Below, piece by piece: positions 36,601-50,050 of a stretch of DNA of 64,000 nucleotides. Positions within the stretch are counted from its first letter, which is position 1. Every line of letters begins with the position of its first letter. The notes beneath the pieces are model-generated. The model saw only the letters and a list, made by a program, of their open reading frames with translations, had not been told where the DNA came from and did not search any database. The position numbers and the translations under genes were made by a program. Source of the stretch: Rheinheimera mangrovi (GTDB lineage: Bacteria > Pseudomonadota > Gammaproteobacteria > Enterobacterales > Alteromonadaceae). The DNA is taken from positions 4,564,355 to 4,628,354 of the forward strand of contig NZ_CP034683.1 of the NCBI RefSeq assembly GCF_003990335.1, read 5' to 3'.

Positions 36601-37965
36601 TTATTTCTTAATCTTCACCGGTCTTTTCCAGCCACTGATATGACGCTGTTTCGAACGCGCTACAACCAGTTCATCCGCTGCTACACTGGCAGTGACTACA
36701 GAACCAGCGCCCACAGTGGAGTTCTGACCTAAAGTCACAGGAGCCACCAATGAGCTGTTTGATCCAACAAAAACACCGTCTTCAATAGTAGTGACAAACT
36801 TATTAGCGCCATCGTAGTTGCAGGTGATAGTACCAGCACCCACGTTGACCTTACTGCCAATCACCGCATCGCCTAAATAGGTTAAATGGTTGGCTTTAGA
36901 ACCCACGCCTAAGGTAGTTTTTTTCAGCTCTACAAAGTTACCAACATGGCTGTCGTCAGCCAGCACTGAATCAGGACGGATACGGGCATAAGGGCCAACA
37001 GAACAGCCTATGCCAATAGTGGATTTTTCAATCATACTGTTGGCTTTAATCTCTGTATTATCGCCTATCACTGCATCTTTAATTACACAGTTAGGACCTA
37101 CCACTACACCATTGCCCAGCACAACTTTGCCTTCAAAAATCACGTTGATATCGATCATTACATCGTTGCCAACAGTGACATCACCACGCACATCAATACG
37201 AGCCGGATCGCGCAGGTTAGCACCATTTAACATCAGCTCTTCGGCTTTACGCGCCTGATAAGCCCGCTCTAACTGAGCCAGTTGTACACGGTTATTTGCG
37301 CCTTCAGTTTCAATGGCTGTGACCGGATGAGCCGTAGCAATATCCACCCCTTCTTTGTGCGCCATGGCGATAATGTCTGTCAGGTAGAATTCGCCCTGCG
37401 CATTGTTGTTCTGTAACTGGCTTAACCATTGTTTCAGCTGTTTACCAGGTACAGCCATAATGCCACTGTTTACTTCAGTGATTTTCAGCTGTTCGGCGCT
37501 GGCGTCTTTTTGCTCAACAATACCCACTACTTTGCCGTTTTCGCGCACCATGCGGCCATATCCTGTTGGATTGGCTAAATGCACAGTCAAAACTGACAGA
37601 CCATCGACAGATTTAGCCGCCAGCAGTTGCTCTAAAGTTTCTTTGCGCGTTAAAGGTACATCACCGTACAGCACCAACACTGTATCGTTATCAGCGATAT
37701 GAGGCACAGCCTGCTGTACTGCATGGCCAGTGCCTAGCTGTTGTGCTTGTAATACCCAGTGTAAACCCTGTTCACCTAAGGCAGATTTTAGTTGTTCGGC
37801 GCCATAGCCATACACCAGATTAATAGACTCTGCGCCCAAAGAACGGGCCGTGTCGATCACATGTTGTACCATAGGACGTTCAGCCACTTTGTGCAGTACT
37901 TTAGGTAAATCTGATTTCATCCGTGTGCCTTTACCGGCCGCCAGGATCACAACATTTAAAGCCAT
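36601..37965 (-). CDS. glmU: Bifunctional GlmU: GlcN-1-P acetyltransferase / GlcNAc-1-P uridyltransferase
   Basis: A 454-residue cytoplasmic enzyme making UDP-GlcNAc. The N-terminal uridyltransferase has [32 protein letters not shown] and YGDVPL. The C-terminal half is a left-handed beta-helix of hexapeptide repeats, with [12 protein letters not shown] and [14 protein letters not shown] of the acetyltransferase site. I prefer the ATG at 37965 (starting [11 protein letters not shown]) because TGGA lies before it; the ATG at 37977 adds four residues and has no ribosome site. Both give an active enzyme. Unlike E. coli, it does not sit next to glmS. Confidence 0.96.
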   Translation of the reverse strand: MALNVVILAAGKGTRMKSDLPKVLHKVAERPMVQHVIDTARSLGAESINLVYGYGAEQLKSALGEQGLHWVLQAQQLGTGHAVQQAVPHIADNDTVLVLYGDVPLTRKETLEQLLAAKSVDGLSVLTVHLANPTGYGRMVRENGKVVGIVEQKDASAEQLKITEVNSGIMAVPGKQLKQWLSQLQNNNAQGEFYLTDIIAMAHKEGVDIATAHPVTAIETEGANNRVQLAQLERAYQARKAEELMLNGANLRDPARIDVRGDVTVGNDVMIDINVIFEGKVVLGNGVVVGPNCVIKDAVIGDNTEIKANSMIEKSTIGIGCSVGPYARIRPDSVLADDSHVGNFVELKKTTLGVGSKANHLTYLGDAVIGSKVNVGAGTITCNYDGANKFVTTIEDGVFVGSNSSLVAPVTLGQNSTVGAGSVVTASVAADELVVARSKQRHISGWKRPVKIKK

Positions 37966-37977
37966 AAAAAAATCCAT

Positions 37978-38320
37978 GTAATTTCGATGCGGTTATTCTA
38001 ATAGATAATGCAGCAGATTACAGGAGCAGGGTGAAATTTTGCTGAACAGTGTTTAACTGAAAACTCTCTATCTAAAAAATATCAGGCAATGCAATAAGCT
38101 CAGATTTGCACTGACCCAAAGACTCAACCAAATCCCACTGACGATCAGTATGTTTTTGTATTCTTGTACTGACTTATTGCACCAGGCCACAACATTGCTC
38201 ATAGCTACCAACCTATATATCTTAAACCTGATTGGTTGCCCCCAGTCGCATACATTGTTTATGCTCGTGGGGGTTGTTTTATTTATCACCTGATTAATCT
38301 CCAATGGCCTCAGGCTATGC
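37978..38320. other. Intergenic region with a plus-strand terminator but no gene
   Basis: A 343-base gap between glmU (promoter side) and the TraB-type gene (3' end). A 78-codon minus-strand reading (38068-38304) has no family resemblance or ribosome site and is rejected. A strong plus-strand terminator-like stem-loop lies at 38239-38285, so a short untranslated plus-strand RNA is possible. Confidence 0.5.
38239..38285 (+). terminator. Strong plus-strand terminator-like stem-loop
   Basis: CCCCCA (38239-38244) pairs with TGGGGG (38268-38273), with an inner stem GCATA/TATGC (38248-38252 and 38260-38264), followed by TTGTTTTATTTAT. No plus-strand gene precedes it. Confidence 0.65.
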
Positions 38321-39208
38321 TTACAGACTTACTTGCTCCAGCTTGTAACCAGCCTGTTGCAATAAAGCCAATACACTATGCTCGCCAGCTAAATGGCCAC
38401 CGCCAATCAAAACCAGCTCTTTATTGCTATTACCAAACATATTCTCTAATTGCGGCAACCAGTTTTGATTGCGCTGAACAAACAATGCCTGATACAACAT
38501 TGGGTCCATTTGCCGCGCGGGTTCAACAGCAAGAGTATTTAGTCTGGTCATGTCACCTGCGCGCCAGGCATCGATCATGGCAGAAAAATACTGTTTAAAG
38601 TCGCCAAACTGTTCCAGGTTCATTTTCATAAAAGCATCTTCGTACCCGTCACCCATATTAGCCAACAAATTAATCTGGCTTTCTACCGACTCCAGATAAA
38701 GCTGTGGTTTACCATCAATTTTTGCCTGCTTATCGAAGTGACTATCGACGCCTTCTCCGTTCATCTGTGCTTTCATCATTTCCAGCGCCAGCATCTGGAT
38801 CATAATGAAGCCGGGTTTATAACCGTCTAACTGTTGCAACTGCACTCCGTAAGGGGCGAAATAGTCGCTTACCTGTTTGTATACTTCAGGTGATAACACC
38901 TTAGACAAGCTACGGTTATCGCTGTAAGACATGGCTTTTAACATTGCAGCTTGTAATTCAGTATCGGTGGGTTCAGGGATTTTTGTCTCCAGCACCAAAG
39001 TGTCAGAGTCGGTGTAAGCCTTATCAAACTCCGCAGGTAAAGGGAAAGCCGACTCAGGCAACAAATGCACTGTGCCAGCTACGTACAGGTAGTCCCCGCC
39101 TTTACTCACTTTCCACACTGAGGTTTCAGCCAAAACTGCTGGTGATACCAAAGCAGAGCTAAGTAATAATGTGCCAAAACTTGCTTTAAACAACGTTGTT
39201 AATTTCAT
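38321..39208 (-). CDS. TraB/GumN-family protein, secreted
   Basis: A 295-residue protein with a signal peptide (about 1-27). The TraB/GumN (PF01963) hallmarks are present: YVAGTVHLLP near the N-terminus, with the GxxH motif, and LVLIGGGHLAGEHSVLALLQQAGY near the C-terminus. The family shares a fold with EreA/ChaN-like proteins and Tiki-type metalloproteases, and may hydrolyse peptides, but bacterial members are barely characterised. The ATG follows AGGATTAAC. The next gene upstream (39266-39520) is another short secreted protein in the same direction. Confidence 0.9.
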   Translation of the reverse strand: MKLTTLFKASFGTLLLSSALVSPAVLAETSVWKVSKGGDYLYVAGTVHLLPESAFPLPAEFDKAYTDSDTLVLETKIPEPTDTELQAAMLKAMSYSDNRSLSKVLSPEVYKQVSDYFAPYGVQLQQLDGYKPGFIMIQMLALEMMKAQMNGEGVDSHFDKQAKIDGKPQLYLESVESQINLLANMGDGYEDAFMKMNLEQFGDFKQYFSAMIDAWRAGDMTRLNTLAVEPARQMDPMLYQALFVQRNQNWLPQLENMFGNSNKELVLIGGGHLAGEHSVLALLQQAGYKLEQVSL

Positions 39209-39265
39209 AGTGTTAATCCTAGTGTTGTACTTTTAGTATTTGCAGACGGATCTCGCCTTTCATCA

Positions 39266-39520
39266 TTAACGCAGCGAGTTTTTAATTAACTCAGCTGAAT
39301 GGCTCAGGGCTAACTTAACCTGATGCTTAATGTTATGGTTCAATTGTTGTCTTAACTCTTGCACGAATGAATCGCTCATTCCCTTGGTCTGTACAATCAC
39401 TTCCTTTTTCGGCTGCTCCACTTCAGAAGTTGGTTTAGCTTCATCAGCCAACGCTGCAGCGCTAGTGAATAAAGTTGCAACGATCAGAATACGTGCGCTT
39501 GTTTGTTTTACTGTTTTCAT
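39266..39520 (-). CDS. Small secreted protein, unknown
   Basis: An 84-residue protein with a clear signal peptide (SARILIVATLFTSAAALA, cut before DEAKP). The mature 60 residues are highly charged: an acidic/Pro part, then an amphipathic helix (MSDSFVQELRQQLNHNIKHQ onward). AAAGGA lies well before the ATG. No family is recognised. It is 57 bases upstream of the TraB/GumN gene, divergent from the membrane regulator gene. Confidence 0.72.
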   Translation of the reverse strand: MKTVKQTSARILIVATLFTSAAALADEAKPTSEVEQPKKEVIVQTKGMSDSFVQELRQQLNHNIKHQVKLALSHSAELIKNSLR

Positions 39521-39842
39521 TTTGTCATTCCTTTTATTGGTTCATTTAGTGCTGTTCAGTTACTCGCATTTTGTCTGTCGGCAACCACGAACTGAGGTCT
39601 TGTCCGTCAGGTTGTTGAGCTCAATCTAGCCAACAGCTGACAAAAAGTCGCTTATCAGAACCTAAGCAATTTATTGGTAAGGAGTTTTAGATTAACTAAT
39701 TGTTTTTAAAGGAATAAAAAAACATTATTGAAACCTTATGATGGATTCGTAAGGTTTAGCAGCGACTAATTTATTTAACTTGAATCAGAAATAGCTTCTG
39801 TTAAAGTTACAACTGGTTAAAAAATGGAAGAATAATTAACAG
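39521..39842. promoter_or_regulatory. Divergent AT-rich promoter region
   Basis: A 322-base gap between the small secreted gene (minus) and the winged-helix regulator (plus). It is strongly AT-rich at about 39660-39790 and should contain both promoters. I see no clear repeat, palindrome or gene in it. Confidence 0.5.
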
Positions 39843-41993
39843 ATGGATAAGATGCAGCTTGGCCCATGGACCTTTACACCTGGAGATTACAGTATTCATG
39901 ACAAGGTTCAGCGGATAGAGTTGGAACCACTGTTGTGTAAGATATTGCATTATTTTACTGAACATCCCGGCAAAATAATCTCCCGCCAGCAGCTTGTCGA
40001 CTCTATTTGGCAACAAGCTTATGTCGATGATAATGCGATAAATCGCGCCATGTCTGAACTTCGTAAAGTTTTGCAGCACCCAGAAGTGCAACAGTCACTG
40101 ATTAAAACCCATCATCGTAAAGGTTATAGTTTACAGCTGCCTAATCAGCCTGAAGCAGCAATCACTCAACCAACCAGCACTGAGCTCAACGCCTCAACGT
40201 CACCCACCAGCTTTAAACGTCTGCCGCTTTGGTCTGGTCTGCTGGCGACCTTACTGCTTGTTGCACTGGGTGCTGGTTATTTTTATTCGAGCGAAGAACC
40301 TGTTTTAACCGTTGAAAACTCAAAGCTGGGGGACAAACCCCAGGTTCAGCAGATGGATATTGTAGCCAGACAAAAAATAACCTGGTTTAAAGGCATTGAG
40401 TCACGGCCTTTATTGTCGCCAGATAAGCAACTTCTTGCTTATAGCCACTCTCAGCCAGACGGCACTGTGCGTGCCATTATACGCAAACTGGGTATGGGAA
40501 CAGGCAGTGCATTGCAGGAAGTGGTGCTTGAAGGCAATGACAATTTGTATAGCATTCAGACCTGGCAACCAACAACCCGTAATCTATTAGTCCAGGCTAT
40601 TAGTAAAGATGGCCAACGCTGTGAGTACCAGAATTATGATTTTAGCCAGTATCCTCAGTATCAGGTTAAACCATTAACCTCTTGCACGGGCCTGAGTTTT
40701 GGCACAGCACAACAAAGTGCAGACGGACAATTGCTTTACTACAGCAAAAGCAGTGGTGGCTTATATTCCAGCAACGCGCTGCTGGCAGAAAACCTGACCA
40801 CCGGAGCGATACAAACCTTATTGGCCGCTCCCTCAGCAGGTCTTGGCGTCACCATGCTGGCATTGTCTGCTGACGGTAGCAAACTGGCCTATATTCTGAT
40901 GCCTGAATCGAATAAACCTGATATTTACCTTTATGATCCCAAAAGCAGGGAGCATACCAGAATCGCGAGTCTGCCATTTCCAATGATTTTGTTGGGGCTG
41001 GAGTGGAGTATCGATCAGTCCAGCCTTATTTTGCCAGGCGGTGATGGCATATTGCAGCTTAAAGTGGCTGATAAAAGCAGGAGCCTACTAAAGTTTCCTC
41101 AAGGAGTTACTATAGGTGAGTTAACTCTGCTTACTGAAGATCAGGCCTATATTTCCAGCTTCACTGCAGGCGGCGTCACGCAAAACGCTATGCAACTTAT
41201 TAAAATTGAGCAGCCTTTTAATGCCACTGAACGGAAAATTACTGTGCTCAGTGATACAGAAGGCAGCACGGCAGATTTAGCGGTATCTCCTGTAGATAGC
41301 GACAGCTACGCTTTTTCTGCCAATTGGACCGGCAGTTGGCAGCTATGGCTAAACAATAAGGGACAGAATGTTCAATTGACAGAACTTACACCTGATGACA
41401 AAAAGCTTAGCGGTATCAGCTGGTCAGGTGACGGACGCTATATTGCCTTTCATAAACAAGGGAACTTGTATTTATACGATACCCAACGTCAGCAACTGAT
41501 CAACAAACTCGAAACCAATGACCTTGGACAGGCCGTGTGGTTACCCGATAACAGCGGTCTGGTACTAACCAGGTTGCAAGGCAATAGCCAGAATCTATGG
41601 CAACTGGATTTAGTGAGCAATGAGTTAACTCAACTAACGTTTTCAGCCGGAACTTTTGCACAGTTTGACGCTCAGGGCCAATTGCACTATCACCGAGACG
41701 GCAAGCTCTTACGTTATGTTGATGGCGGTAAAAATGATGTAGAACTAAAGACCAACACAGACAATAACTTTATGGCACTTTGGTTGATGCAGGGTCAGAA
41801 GCAATACCGTTTTGGTATGTTAGGGCATCTGGAACAACATGATGTCGCCACAGGCGAAACAAAAGGCAGCCAGCTGCCTTATCAGTTGTTAGGAATATTT
41901 CCGGATCCACACAATTCAGACCTGCTTTACGCAACTGTCTTTGTGACACCAGAACTAGCCCTGGAGTTTATTCAATGGAAACCCCAACACTAA
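39843..41993 (+). CDS. Membrane-anchored winged-helix regulator with TolB-like beta-propeller (CadC/ToxR type)
   Basis: A 716-residue one-component regulator. Residues 1-98 form an OmpR/PhoB-type DNA-binding domain (LEPLLCKILHYFTEHPGKIISRQQLVDSIW, LRKVLQHPEVQQSLIKTHHRKGYSLQ). One membrane helix lies at about 128-147 (WSGLLATLLLVALGAGYFY). Residues about 190-716 are periplasmic with repeated WD40/TolB-like blades (SPDKQLLAYSHS, LSADGSKLAYIL, WSGDGRYIAFH, LPDNSGLVLTR). It could sense a periplasmic signal and act directly at DNA. It is divergent from the small secreted and TraB/GumN genes, which are candidate targets. The start could also be the ATG at 39852. Confidence 0.9.
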   Translation: MDKMQLGPWTFTPGDYSIHDKVQRIELEPLLCKILHYFTEHPGKIISRQQLVDSIWQQAYVDDNAINRAMSELRKVLQHPEVQQSLIKTHHRKGYSLQLPNQPEAAITQPTSTELNASTSPTSFKRLPLWSGLLATLLLVALGAGYFYSSEEPVLTVENSKLGDKPQVQQMDIVARQKITWFKGIESRPLLSPDKQLLAYSHSQPDGTVRAIIRKLGMGTGSALQEVVLEGNDNLYSIQTWQPTTRNLLVQAISKDGQRCEYQNYDFSQYPQYQVKPLTSCTGLSFGTAQQSADGQLLYYSKSSGGLYSSNALLAENLTTGAIQTLLAAPSAGLGVTMLALSADGSKLAYILMPESNKPDIYLYDPKSREHTRIASLPFPMILLGLEWSIDQSSLILPGGDGILQLKVADKSRSLLKFPQGVTIGELTLLTEDQAYISSFTAGGVTQNAMQLIKIEQPFNATERKITVLSDTEGSTADLAVSPVDSDSYAFSANWTGSWQLWLNNKGQNVQLTELTPDDKKLSGISWSGDGRYIAFHKQGNLYLYDTQRQQLINKLETNDLGQAVWLPDNSGLVLTRLQGNSQNLWQLDLVSNELTQLTFSAGTFAQFDAQGQLHYHRDGKLLRYVDGGKNDVELKTNTDNNFMALWLMQGQKQYRFGMLGHLEQHDVATGETKGSQLPYQLLGIFPDPHNSDLLYATVFVTPELALEFIQWKPQH

Positions 41994-42082
41994 ATAAACT
42001 TTAAAAATTGCAGCAGCCTCCTTCGCTGACGGCTCTCATAAACTTTAATGTAGAGACGAAGTCCTGATAAATTCAAAGCATA

Positions 42083-42108
42083 AAAAAGCCACCCGAAGGT
42101 GGCTTTTT
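42083..42108. terminator. Terminator of the ATP synthase operon
   Basis: AAAAAGCCACC-cgaa-GGTGGCTTTTT is a perfect stem with a four-base loop flanked by A and T runs, directly after atpC, usable in both directions. Confidence 0.9.
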
Positions 42109-42125
42109 AGCATGCAGTAATCCGC

Positions 42126-42542
42126 TTATTTTTTGCGAAGTTTCTGAATTAAACGTAACTGGGCAATAGCTTCAGCCAATTGAGCTGCAGCTTCTGCATA
42201 GTTGAAGTCAGCACCTGCGTGTTGCATTGCTTCTTCAGCACGTTTCTGAGCTGCTAAAGCAGCTTGCTCGTCCAGATCTTCAGCTCGTACCGCTACGTCG
42301 GCTAGCACTGTGACGCTGTGAGGCTGAACTTCCAGCACGCCACCAGCGACATAAATCAGATGCTCTTCGCCAAACTGTTTAACGATACGAACCATACCAG
42401 GCTTGATTCCAGTAAGAAGCGGAATGTGACCAGGTAAAATACCTAATTCACCTTCACTGCCTGTTACCTGAATGGATTCCACCAGACCAGAAAAAATCCG
42501 CTCTTCGGCGCTTACCACATCCAGTTGTACTGTCATTGCCAT
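42126..42542 (-). CDS. atpC: ATP synthase epsilon subunit
   Basis: A 138-residue F1 subunit: an N-terminal beta-sandwich ([43 protein letters not shown]) and a C-terminal helical hairpin ([20 protein letters not shown]). It couples rotation to catalysis and can inhibit the enzyme. The ATG follows AGGAG. It is the last gene of atpIBEFHAGDC. Confidence 0.97.
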   Translation of the reverse strand: MAMTVQLDVVSAEERIFSGLVESIQVTGSEGELGILPGHIPLLTGIKPGMVRIVKQFGEEHLIYVAGGVLEVQPHSVTVLADVAVRAEDLDEQAALAAQKRAEEAMQHAGADFNYAEAAAQLAEAIAQLRLIQKLRKK

Positions 42543-42567
42543 TTCGCTCTCCTAAAGCTGCAGTTGA

Positions 42568-43977
<1,410 letters not shown>

Positions 43978-43984
43978 CTAAGCC

Positions 43985-44845
43985 TTAAACAGCAGCGGCA
44001 CCGGCGACGATTTCGCTCAGTTCCTGAGTAATAGCTGCTTGACGCGCTTTGTTGTAAACCAACTTCAGGTCATCCATTAAGCTACCAGCGTTGTCTGTAG
44101 CGGCTTTCATCGCCACCATACGGGCTGCTTGTTCGCTCGCCGCGTTTTCAACTACACCCTGGTACACCTGAGACTCTACGTAACGGCTCAGTAATTTATC
44201 TAAAATTACCTTTGGATCCGGTTCGTAAATGTAATCCCAGCTATGGCTTTTCGCTGTTACGTCTGCTTTTGGCAAAGGTAAGAGTTGTTCGATCACTGGC
44301 TCTTGTTTCATGGTATTTACAAACTTGTTGAACACCAGGAACAAGCGGTCGATACGGCCTTCTTCGTATGCTTTGAGCATCACCTGAACCGAACCAATCA
44401 CATCAGCCAAACGTGGGTTATCACCAGGGCCAGTTTGTTGTGCCAGCACTTTACCGCCAAAACGTTTGAAAAACGCTGTAGCTTTGTTACCGATCACCGC
44501 AATTTGAGCCTGAGCTCCCTGCTCTTTCCAGCTTTTCAGCTCCAGAGCAACACGTTTGAACTCGTTGGTATTTAAGCCGCCGCAAAGGCCACGGTCTGTC
44601 GATATCACAATGTAGCCGACATTTTTTACCGGACGTTCCGTTAAATACGGATGACGGTATTCGATGTTGCCGTTTGCGATATTGCCGATCACTTTGCGCA
44701 TACCTTCAGCGTATGGACGGCTATGTGCAACCCGCTCTTGCGCTCTGCGCATTTTGCTGACTGCTACCTTTTCCATTGCGCTGGTGATCTTACGAGTATT
44801 GTTAATACTCCCGATCTTACTTTTTATCTCTTTTGCGCCGGCCAT
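43985..44845 (-). CDS. atpG: ATP synthase gamma subunit
   Basis: A 286-residue central stalk subunit. N- and C-terminal helices form the coiled coil ([64 protein letters not shown]), with [11 protein letters not shown] between. It rotates inside alpha3beta3 and links F1 with the c-ring. Confidence 0.98.
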   Translation of the reverse strand: MAGAKEIKSKIGSINNTRKITSAMEKVAVSKMRRAQERVAHSRPYAEGMRKVIGNIANGNIEYRHPYLTERPVKNVGYIVISTDRGLCGGLNTNEFKRVALELKSWKEQGAQAQIAVIGNKATAFFKRFGGKVLAQQTGPGDNPRLADVIGSVQVMLKAYEEGRIDRLFLVFNKFVNTMKQEPVIEQLLPLPKADVTAKSHSWDYIYEPDPKVILDKLLSRYVESQVYQGVVENAASEQAARMVAMKAATDNAGSLMDDLKLVYNKARQAAITQELSEIVAGAAAV

Positions 44846-44899
44846 GACTAATCTCCGAAAGTTTCAACGACCGGGTGCGGTTGCCCACACCCGATATGT

Positions 44900-46441
44900 T
44901 TACCAAGTCTGAGTTGCTTTGAACTTCTCAATAGCGCCTTTTAAAGTCGCTTCGATTTGGTCGTTGTAGTTACCGGTTTTGTTCAGATCAGCCATAAACG
45001 CTGCGTGCTCTGAGTGCATGTAAGCAATTAAAGCAGCTTCAAAATCAAGGATTTTGGCAACTTCGATGTCTTTCATGTAGCCTTTTTCGATAGCGAAAAT
45101 AGACACACCCATGTCAGCCACGCCCATTGGCGCGTATTGTAACTGTTTCATCAGTTCAGTAACTTTCTGGCCGTGGTCTAACTGCGCACGAGTCGTGTCA
45201 TCCAGGTCAGAAGCAAACTGAGCGAATGCCGCCAGTTCAGAGTACTGAGCTAAGGCTAAACGGATACCGCCACCCAGCTTTTTGATGATTTTGGTTTGAG
45301 CAGCACCACCAACACGAGATACCGAAATACCAGCGTTGACCGCTGGACGGATACCTGCGTTGAATAAACCAGATTCTAAAAAGATCTGACCGTCAGTGAT
45401 CGAAATTACGTTGGTTGGAACGAACGCAGAAACGTCGCCAGCCTGAGTTTCGATAATTGGCAGTGCAGTTAATGAACCAGTTTTGCCTTTCACTTCACCG
45501 TTAGTTAAACGCTCAACATAATGCTCGTTTACACGAGATGCGCGCTCTAACAGACGGCTGTGGAGATAGAATACGTCACCTGGGTAAGCTTCACGGCCTG
45601 GTGGACGACGTAACAACAGAGAGATTTGACGGTAAGCAACAGCTTGTTTAGACAAGTCATCGTATACGATCAGCGCATCTTCACCGCGGTCACGGAAGTA
45701 TTCACCCATAGTACAACCAGAGTATGGCGCCAGGAATTGCAGTGCGGCGGCTTCAGAAGCAGAAGCTACAACAACAATAGTGTGGGCCAGAGCACCGTGC
45801 TCTTCCAGTTTACGTACTACGTTAGCGATAGTAGAAGCTTTTTGGCCGATAGCTACATAGATACATTTCACGCCAGAAGTTTTCTGGTTGATGATGGCAT
45901 CGATAGCTAAAGCCGTTTTACCTGTCTGACGGTCACCGATTAACAATTCACGCTGACCACGACCGATAGGGATCATGGAGTCAACTGACTTGTAACCAGT
46001 TTGCAGAGGTTGGTCTACTGAACGACGATCGATAACGCCCGGAGCGATTTTTTCTACTGGTGCGAAACCAGCAGCATCGATTGGACCTTTACCGTCGATT
46101 GGCTCACCTAAAGTGTTGACCACACGGCCTAATAAGCCTGGACCAACTGGTACTTCAAGGATACGGCCAGTAGATTTAACTTTTGTGCCTTCACGCAGGT
46201 CCGCATAAGGACCCATAACTACAGCACCTACTGAATTTCTTTCTAAGTTCAGTGCGATAGCGTAACGGTTGCCAGGAAGCTCAATCATTTCGCCTTGCAT
46301 ACAGTCAGCAAGGCCGTTGATACGGATAATACCGTCAGTAACAGCGACGATAGTACCTTCGTTGCGAGCTTCACTGACAACTTCGAACTGTTCAATACGT
46401 TTTTTGATCAGTTCAGAGATTTCAGTGGAATTCAGTTGCAT
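44900..46441 (-). CDS. atpA: ATP synthase alpha subunit
   Basis: A 513-residue F1 subunit with the non-catalytic nucleotide site: Walker [10 protein letters not shown] (about 170-177), [18 protein letters not shown], and [46 protein letters not shown] in the conserved order. It starts [19 protein letters not shown]. The next gene, atpG, follows after 54 bases. Confidence 0.98.
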   Translation of the reverse strand: MQLNSTEISELIKKRIEQFEVVSEARNEGTIVAVTDGIIRINGLADCMQGEMIELPGNRYAIALNLERNSVGAVVMGPYADLREGTKVKSTGRILEVPVGPGLLGRVVNTLGEPIDGKGPIDAAGFAPVEKIAPGVIDRRSVDQPLQTGYKSVDSMIPIGRGQRELLIGDRQTGKTALAIDAIINQKTSGVKCIYVAIGQKASTIANVVRKLEEHGALAHTIVVVASASEAAALQFLAPYSGCTMGEYFRDRGEDALIVYDDLSKQAVAYRQISLLLRRPPGREAYPGDVFYLHSRLLERASRVNEHYVERLTNGEVKGKTGSLTALPIIETQAGDVSAFVPTNVISITDGQIFLESGLFNAGIRPAVNAGISVSRVGGAAQTKIIKKLGGGIRLALAQYSELAAFAQFASDLDDTTRAQLDHGQKVTELMKQLQYAPMGVADMGVSIFAIEKGYMKDIEVAKILDFEAALIAYMHSEHAAFMADLNKTGNYNDQIEATLKGAIEKFKATQTW

Positions 46442-46455
46442 GCTCTAATCCCCAA

Positions 46456-46989
46456 TTATGACTGCAGTGCAGTAGCTAAACGGTCTAACTTGCCACGAAC
46501 CGAGCCGTCAATCACCATATCACCGGCTTTGATTAACATACCGCCAACGACGGTCGGATCTACACTACAGTTCAATTTCACTTTACGTGCTAAACGTTGC
46601 GATAAAGCCGCAGCCAGTTTGTCTTGTTGTGCCGCATTCAGAGAAGTGGCAGAAATCACATCAACAGTGGCTTCTTTTTCGTACTCTGCTTTTAATGCAA
46701 CATAACCGTCAAACACTGCAGGCAACGCCAGCAAGCGATTATTTTCCGCCATGAGCTTGATAAAATTCTGGCCATGAGCATTTAACTGCTCACCGCACAC
46801 TTTTAAAAAGAACTCAGCTTGCTTTTCAGCTGCACCGGCACTTTGCAGTTGCTCGGCAACAAAATCATTTTTTGCTACTTCAGCAGCGAAAAATAACATG
46901 CCTGCCCAGGCTTCTAATGCATTGTGCTCGACTGCAAACTCAAACGCCGCTTTGGCGTAAGGACGAGCTAAATTAGTCAGTTCAGACAT
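46456..46989 (-). CDS. atpH: ATP synthase delta subunit
   Basis: A 177-residue F1 subunit joining alpha3beta3 to the b-stalk. The N-terminal helical domain opens LARPYAKAAFEFAVEHNALEAW and the C-terminal part has VDPTVVGGMLIKAGDMVIDGSVRGKLDRL. Spacing to atpF is nine bases. Confidence 0.96.
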   Translation of the reverse strand: MSELTNLARPYAKAAFEFAVEHNALEAWAGMLFFAAEVAKNDFVAEQLQSAGAAEKQAEFFLKVCGEQLNAHGQNFIKLMAENNRLLALPAVFDGYVALKAEYEKEATVDVISATSLNAAQQDKLAAALSQRLARKVKLNCSVDPTVVGGMLIKAGDMVIDGSVRGKLDRLATALQS

Positions 46990-46998
46990 GGCTCATCC

Positions 46999-47472
46999 TC
47001 AATTAAGTTCTGCGACCAGTTTTTCCAGAATGTCGCTATGAGCAGCTTCATCTATTGAACGCTGAAGAATTCTTTCCGCACCGGCTACAGCTAAAGCTGC
47101 AACTTGCTTACGTAATTCTTCTTTCGCTCTGATCCGTTCAGCTTCGACTTCGGCTTTCGCCTGAGCCAGGATTTTTTCCCGCTCAGCCTGGGCTTTTACG
47201 GCAGCTTCTTCAATGATCTGCTGTTCGCGTTTTTTTGCCTGGTCAATCAAAGCAGAGGCTTGCGTCTTTGCTTCAACCAGATGCTGTTTTGCTTTCTCTT
47301 GCGCTAAACGCAGATCCTGCTCGGCGCGATCAGTCGCGGCCAAACCGTCTGCAATTTTTTGCTGGCGAGTTTCAATAGCATTGATGATTGGTGGCCATAC
47401 ATACTTCATACAGAAAAGTACGAACACCAGGAAAGCTATCAATTCACCAATGAGAGTGGCGTTAATATTCAC
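46999..47472 (-). CDS. atpF: ATP synthase b subunit
   Basis: A 157-residue peripheral stalk protein. One N-terminal helix in the membrane ([23 protein letters not shown]), then a long charged coiled coil (about 30-150) rich in Ala, Glu, Gln and Lys, as in E. coli b (156 residues). Confidence 0.97.
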   Translation of the reverse strand: MNINATLIGELIAFLVFVLFCMKYVWPPIINAIETRQQKIADGLAATDRAEQDLRLAQEKAKQHLVEAKTQASALIDQAKKREQQIIEEAAVKAQAEREKILAQAKAEVEAERIRAKEELRKQVAALAVAGAERILQRSIDEAAHSDILEKLVAELN

Positions 47473-47523
47473 AACCGCTTCTCCTTAATTTTACAAAGTA
47501 AATGGTTCAGTTTAGAAACCGAA

Positions 47524-47781
<258 letters not shown>

Positions 47782-47811
47782 TTAAAGTTAAAACGAAATT
47801 TTTACGTGAAA

Positions 47812-49004
<1,193 letters not shown>

Positions 49005-49134
49005 TTTTTACGGCCTGCTAATCCTGTCAATATTGAATAGTTTAAAGCCTGCGCAAGTATACTTATCTGCCTTTTTTTTGCAAGAAAAAGCGGCCTTGCA
49101 CTGACTTTTGTCTGAGTTAATGAAAAATTACAGC

Positions 49135-50028
49135 TTAGGATTCAGAATACTCTGATTGTAATTTGCTCAGAATGCCTTCCAGTTCATCTAAACTACTGTA
49201 AGAAATAACCAGATTACCTTTGCCTTTTTTGTTGTAATTAATCTCAACGGGGGCGGCAAAACGCTCACTTAAGCGTTGCTCCAGCGAACTGACATCCGGA
49301 TCTTTTACTTTAGGAGTAACTTCTGGGGCAGGTTCAAGCAGTCGGCGCACCAGATTTTCAGTGTCCCGCACAGTCATCTGCTTTGCAGCAACCAAACGGG
49401 CTGTATCAGATTGTGCCAGGCCATCCAGAGCCAATAGAGCACGGGCATGGCCCATTTCTATATCACCATGTTCCAGCAATAACTTCACATCGTCATTCAG
49501 CTGGTTCAGGCGTAATAAATTAGTCACGCTCGCGCGCGATTTACCCACAGCATCAGCCACTTGCTGATGGGTTAGTTCAAATTCGGACAATAAACGTTGC
49601 AGCGCTATCGCTTCTTCCATCGCATTCAGATCTTCGCGCTGAATGTTTTCAATCAGGGCGATAGCGACAGCAGCTTCGTCAGGTACATCTTTGATAATAC
49701 AAGGAATAACATCTAGTTGAGCTAACTGGCTTGCACGCCAGCGCCGCTCACCCGCAATGATTTCATAGGATTGTTCACCAATTTGACGAACAACAATAGG
49801 CTGAATAATGCCTTGAGAGCGAATTGAACTGGCTAAATCTTCCAGTGCATCCTGCGACATATCTTTACGCGGCTGGTATTTACCAGGCTTAAGCCATTCA
49901 ATCGGCAGTTTTTGTAATTCGCTTTGCTGCGCTGAAGATAAGTTGGCGTCATTCTGTTGATCAGACACAGGTTTAGTAGTGAGTAAAGCGTCTAAGCCCC
50001 GGCCTAAGCCACGTTTTTTTACCGACAT
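49135..50028 (-). CDS. parB: Chromosome partitioning protein ParB
   Basis: A 297-residue DNA clamp. The N-terminus has the ParA-contact segment KKRGLGRGLDALL. The CTPase/ParB box includes GKYQPRKDMSQDALEDLASSIRSQGIIQPIVVR and AGERRWRASQLA; the helix-turn-helix is LTHQQVADAVGKSRASVTNLLRL. The C-terminal dimer domain follows. It binds parS, for which a near-perfect site lies at 36342-36357. It follows parA after 22 bases. Confidence 0.97.
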   Translation of the reverse strand: MSVKKRGLGRGLDALLTTKPVSDQQNDANLSSAQQSELQKLPIEWLKPGKYQPRKDMSQDALEDLASSIRSQGIIQPIVVRQIGEQSYEIIAGERRWRASQLAQLDVIPCIIKDVPDEAAVAIALIENIQREDLNAMEEAIALQRLLSEFELTHQQVADAVGKSRASVTNLLRLNQLNDDVKLLLEHGDIEMGHARALLALDGLAQSDTARLVAAKQMTVRDTENLVRRLLEPAPEVTPKVKDPDVSSLEQRLSERFAAPVEINYNKKGKGNLVISYSSLDELEGILSKLQSEYSES

Positions 50029-50050
50029 CTTCAGTTATATTCCTTGTCTA

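Noticed and set aside
38068..38304. 78-codon minus-strand ORF
   Set aside because: No family, no ribosome site, and it covers a terminator stem-loop.
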